Source: GCA-2686265 sp036010965 (GTDB taxonomy: Bacteria; Planctomycetota; UBA1135; GCA-002686595). Taken from it: a stretch of DNA of 14,416 nt. Below are positions 13,422-14,416 of the stretch, in pieces. Made by a program: the position numbers and the translations under genes. Below the pieces are notes generated by a model. That model did not search any database, was not told the origin of the DNA, and saw only the letters and a list, made by a program, of their open reading frames with translations. Each line of letters starts with the position of its first letter. Positions within the stretch are counted from its first letter, which is position 1. The stretch covers positions 1 through 14,416 of the forward strand of contig DASCMO010000184.1 of the NCBI GenBank assembly GCA_036010965.1, given 5' to 3'.

Positions 13422-14416
13422 ATGCGCGCCATCAACATTCTGCTCGCCATCGGCATCAGCCTGCTGCTCTTCATCGTGACCCTCGAAGGAGGACTGCGCG
13501 TGATCGGCCTGGCCACGCCCCACACGGTCAACCAGTTCGACGCCGCCACCGGCTGGTCCAAGCGCCCCGGCGCCACGGCCCACAAATCGACGCGCGAATA
13601 CGACGTCACTTTCGAGATCAACCAGCTCGGCCTACGGGACGACCCGATGGAGAGTCCGGCCAAGCCGCCGGGAGCCTTCCGCGTCGTGTGCCTGGGCGAC
13701 TCCTTCACCCTCGGCTACACGGTGGAGCGCGACAACCTCTTCGTGGACCAGCTCGAGCGCTGGTGGAAGAGCGAGAACCGGCGCGTCAATGTCATCAACG
13801 CGGGAACCGAGGGCTACTCGACCGACCAGCAGGCGGTCTGGGTCGCCGAGCACGGAGGGAGCTTCGCGCCGGACGTCGTGCTGCTGTTCCCCTACGACAA
13901 CGACATCTACTGGAACGGCCAGCAGGCCTACAACAGCTTCGACAAGCCGCGCTTCGACGCTCAGGGCGCGCTCGAGGAGCGTGAACTGGTCGATCCCGGC
14001 GAGCGCGGGTGGGTTCGAGGCACGGCCATCGGCAACCTCGCCCGCAAGCTCCTCGAACCCGAGGACCAGACCCATCGCTTCAGCCCCGAGGGCAGCGAAC
14101 GCACGATCGAGCGCGAGTTCGCCGTAGTCCTCGGCAATCCGCCCGGATTCATCACAGACGCGTCAGCACGCACACGCGGCGCCCTGCAGTTCATGGCCGA
14201 CAGCTGCCGGGAGCTGGGGGCGCGCCTGATCGTCGTGCCGCTCCCCTCCCACAGCGCGATCTACCCCGACCACGCCGAGCGCTTCGGGCGCGCCTACCTG
14301 GGTCTGGAACCCGGTGAATGGAACCCCGACCTACCGGTCGAGACCATGCTCCAACACTGCCGGGATCTGCAGATCGAGACCCTCGACTGCCGGCCCGCTC
14401 TGCGCGCCGCTGCCGA
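13422..14416 (+). CDS. Membrane-anchored SGNH/GDSL-like hydrolase or acyltransferase (runs off right edge)
   Basis: An open frame from ATG 13422 to the window end, 331 codons with no stop, so the C-terminus is missing. Residues 5-21 are a single hydrophobic anchor or uncleaved signal (INILLAIGISLLLFIVT). The SGNH core then appears: FRVVCLGDSFTLGY (87-99) with the nucleophile Ser-94 of block I, VINAGTEGYSTDQQ as the glycine-bearing block II, and VVLLFPYDNDIYWN, where DND replaces the usual GxND block III. The catalytic Asp-His block V is not reached or not evident. Such proteins hydrolyse or transfer acyl groups on extracytoplasmic glycans. The gene begins 14 bases after the carbamoyltransferase stop in the same direction, so it belongs to that cassette. 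The start lacks a Shine-Dalgarno; a small hairpin (GAGCT-AGAG-AGCTC, 13401-13414) spans the preceding stop codon. Confidence 0.85.
   Translation, partial: MRAINILLAIGISLLLFIVTLEGGLRVIGLATPHTVNQFDAATGWSKRPGATAHKSTREYDVTFEINQLGLRDDPMESPAKPPGAFRVVCLGDSFTLGYTVERDNLFVDQLERWWKSENRRVNVINAGTEGYSTDQQAVWVAEHGGSFAPDVVLLFPYDNDIYWNGQQAYNSFDKPRFDAQGALEERELVDPGERGWVRGTAIGNLARKLLEPEDQTHRFSPEGSERTIEREFAVVLGNPPGFITDASARTRGALQFMADSCRELGARLIVVPLPSHSAIYPDHAERFGRAYLGLEPGEWNPDLPVETMLQHCRDLQIETLDCRPALRAAA

Noticed and set aside
1..14416. CRISPR arrays, insertion sequences, attachment sites, rRNA genes
   Set aside because: No regularly spaced repeats, transposase-like frames, terminal inverted repeats with target duplications, tRNA fragments or rRNA signatures were found.

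Overview
The window is about 14.4 kb of visibly GC-rich bacterial chromosome, densely packed with intact housekeeping and cell-envelope genes. The best taxonomic clue is the 136-residue protein at 192-602, which matches the Minf_1886 family (TIGR04138), known to me as restricted to Planctomycetes and Verrucomicrobia. Long TPR proteins with an embedded metallopeptidase and several start codons without a clear Shine-Dalgarno site also fit. I infer a high-GC planctomycete or relative, with no genus call. No mobile element, prophage, CRISPR array or rRNA was seen.

Layout. (1) 1-5276, minus strand: a 977-residue secreted TPR/zinc-metallopeptidase protein, then tmk (thymidylate kinase), holB (clamp-loader delta'), the Minf_1886 protein and the start of an AI-2E-type permease. 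The last four are tightly spaced, tmk/holB and holB/Minf_1886 overlap, and holB starts at GTG. (2) 5277-5414: a divergent control region. (3) 5415-6467, plus strand: a lipoprotein-like amidase of the PGRP/Amidase_2 family, ending 10 bases from the convergent gmd. (4) 9475-6478, minus strand: ald (alanine dehydrogenase), uppP (undecaprenyl-diphosphate phosphatase, coupled to ald by TGATG) and gmd (GDP-mannose 4,6-dehydratase). (5) 9604-9681: tRNA-Val(GAC). (6) 9842-11182, plus strand: an HtrA/Deg-like serine protease with a PDZ region. (7) 11395 to the right edge, plus strand: a carbamoyltransferase cassette with a 69-residue single-span membrane protein, a NodU/CmcH-type O-carbamoyltransferase, and a membrane-anchored SGNH/GDSL-like protein that runs off the window and contains no stop codon before the edge.

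How they fit together. Apart from the DNA-replication pair tmk-holB, nearly everything concerns the envelope: L-alanine supply or turnover (ald), lipid-carrier recycling (uppP), deoxysugar-nucleotide synthesis (gmd), peptidoglycan cleavage (amidase), extracytoplasmic proteolysis (HtrA and the TPR peptidase), and probable carbamoyl/acyl decoration of an exported glycan or metabolite (right-hand cassette). The least described elements are that cassette with its very short membrane subunit, the TPR-peptidase-TPR protein, and an identical 14-base pyrimidine tract (transcript sense) just upstream of the start codons of two unrelated minus-strand genes.
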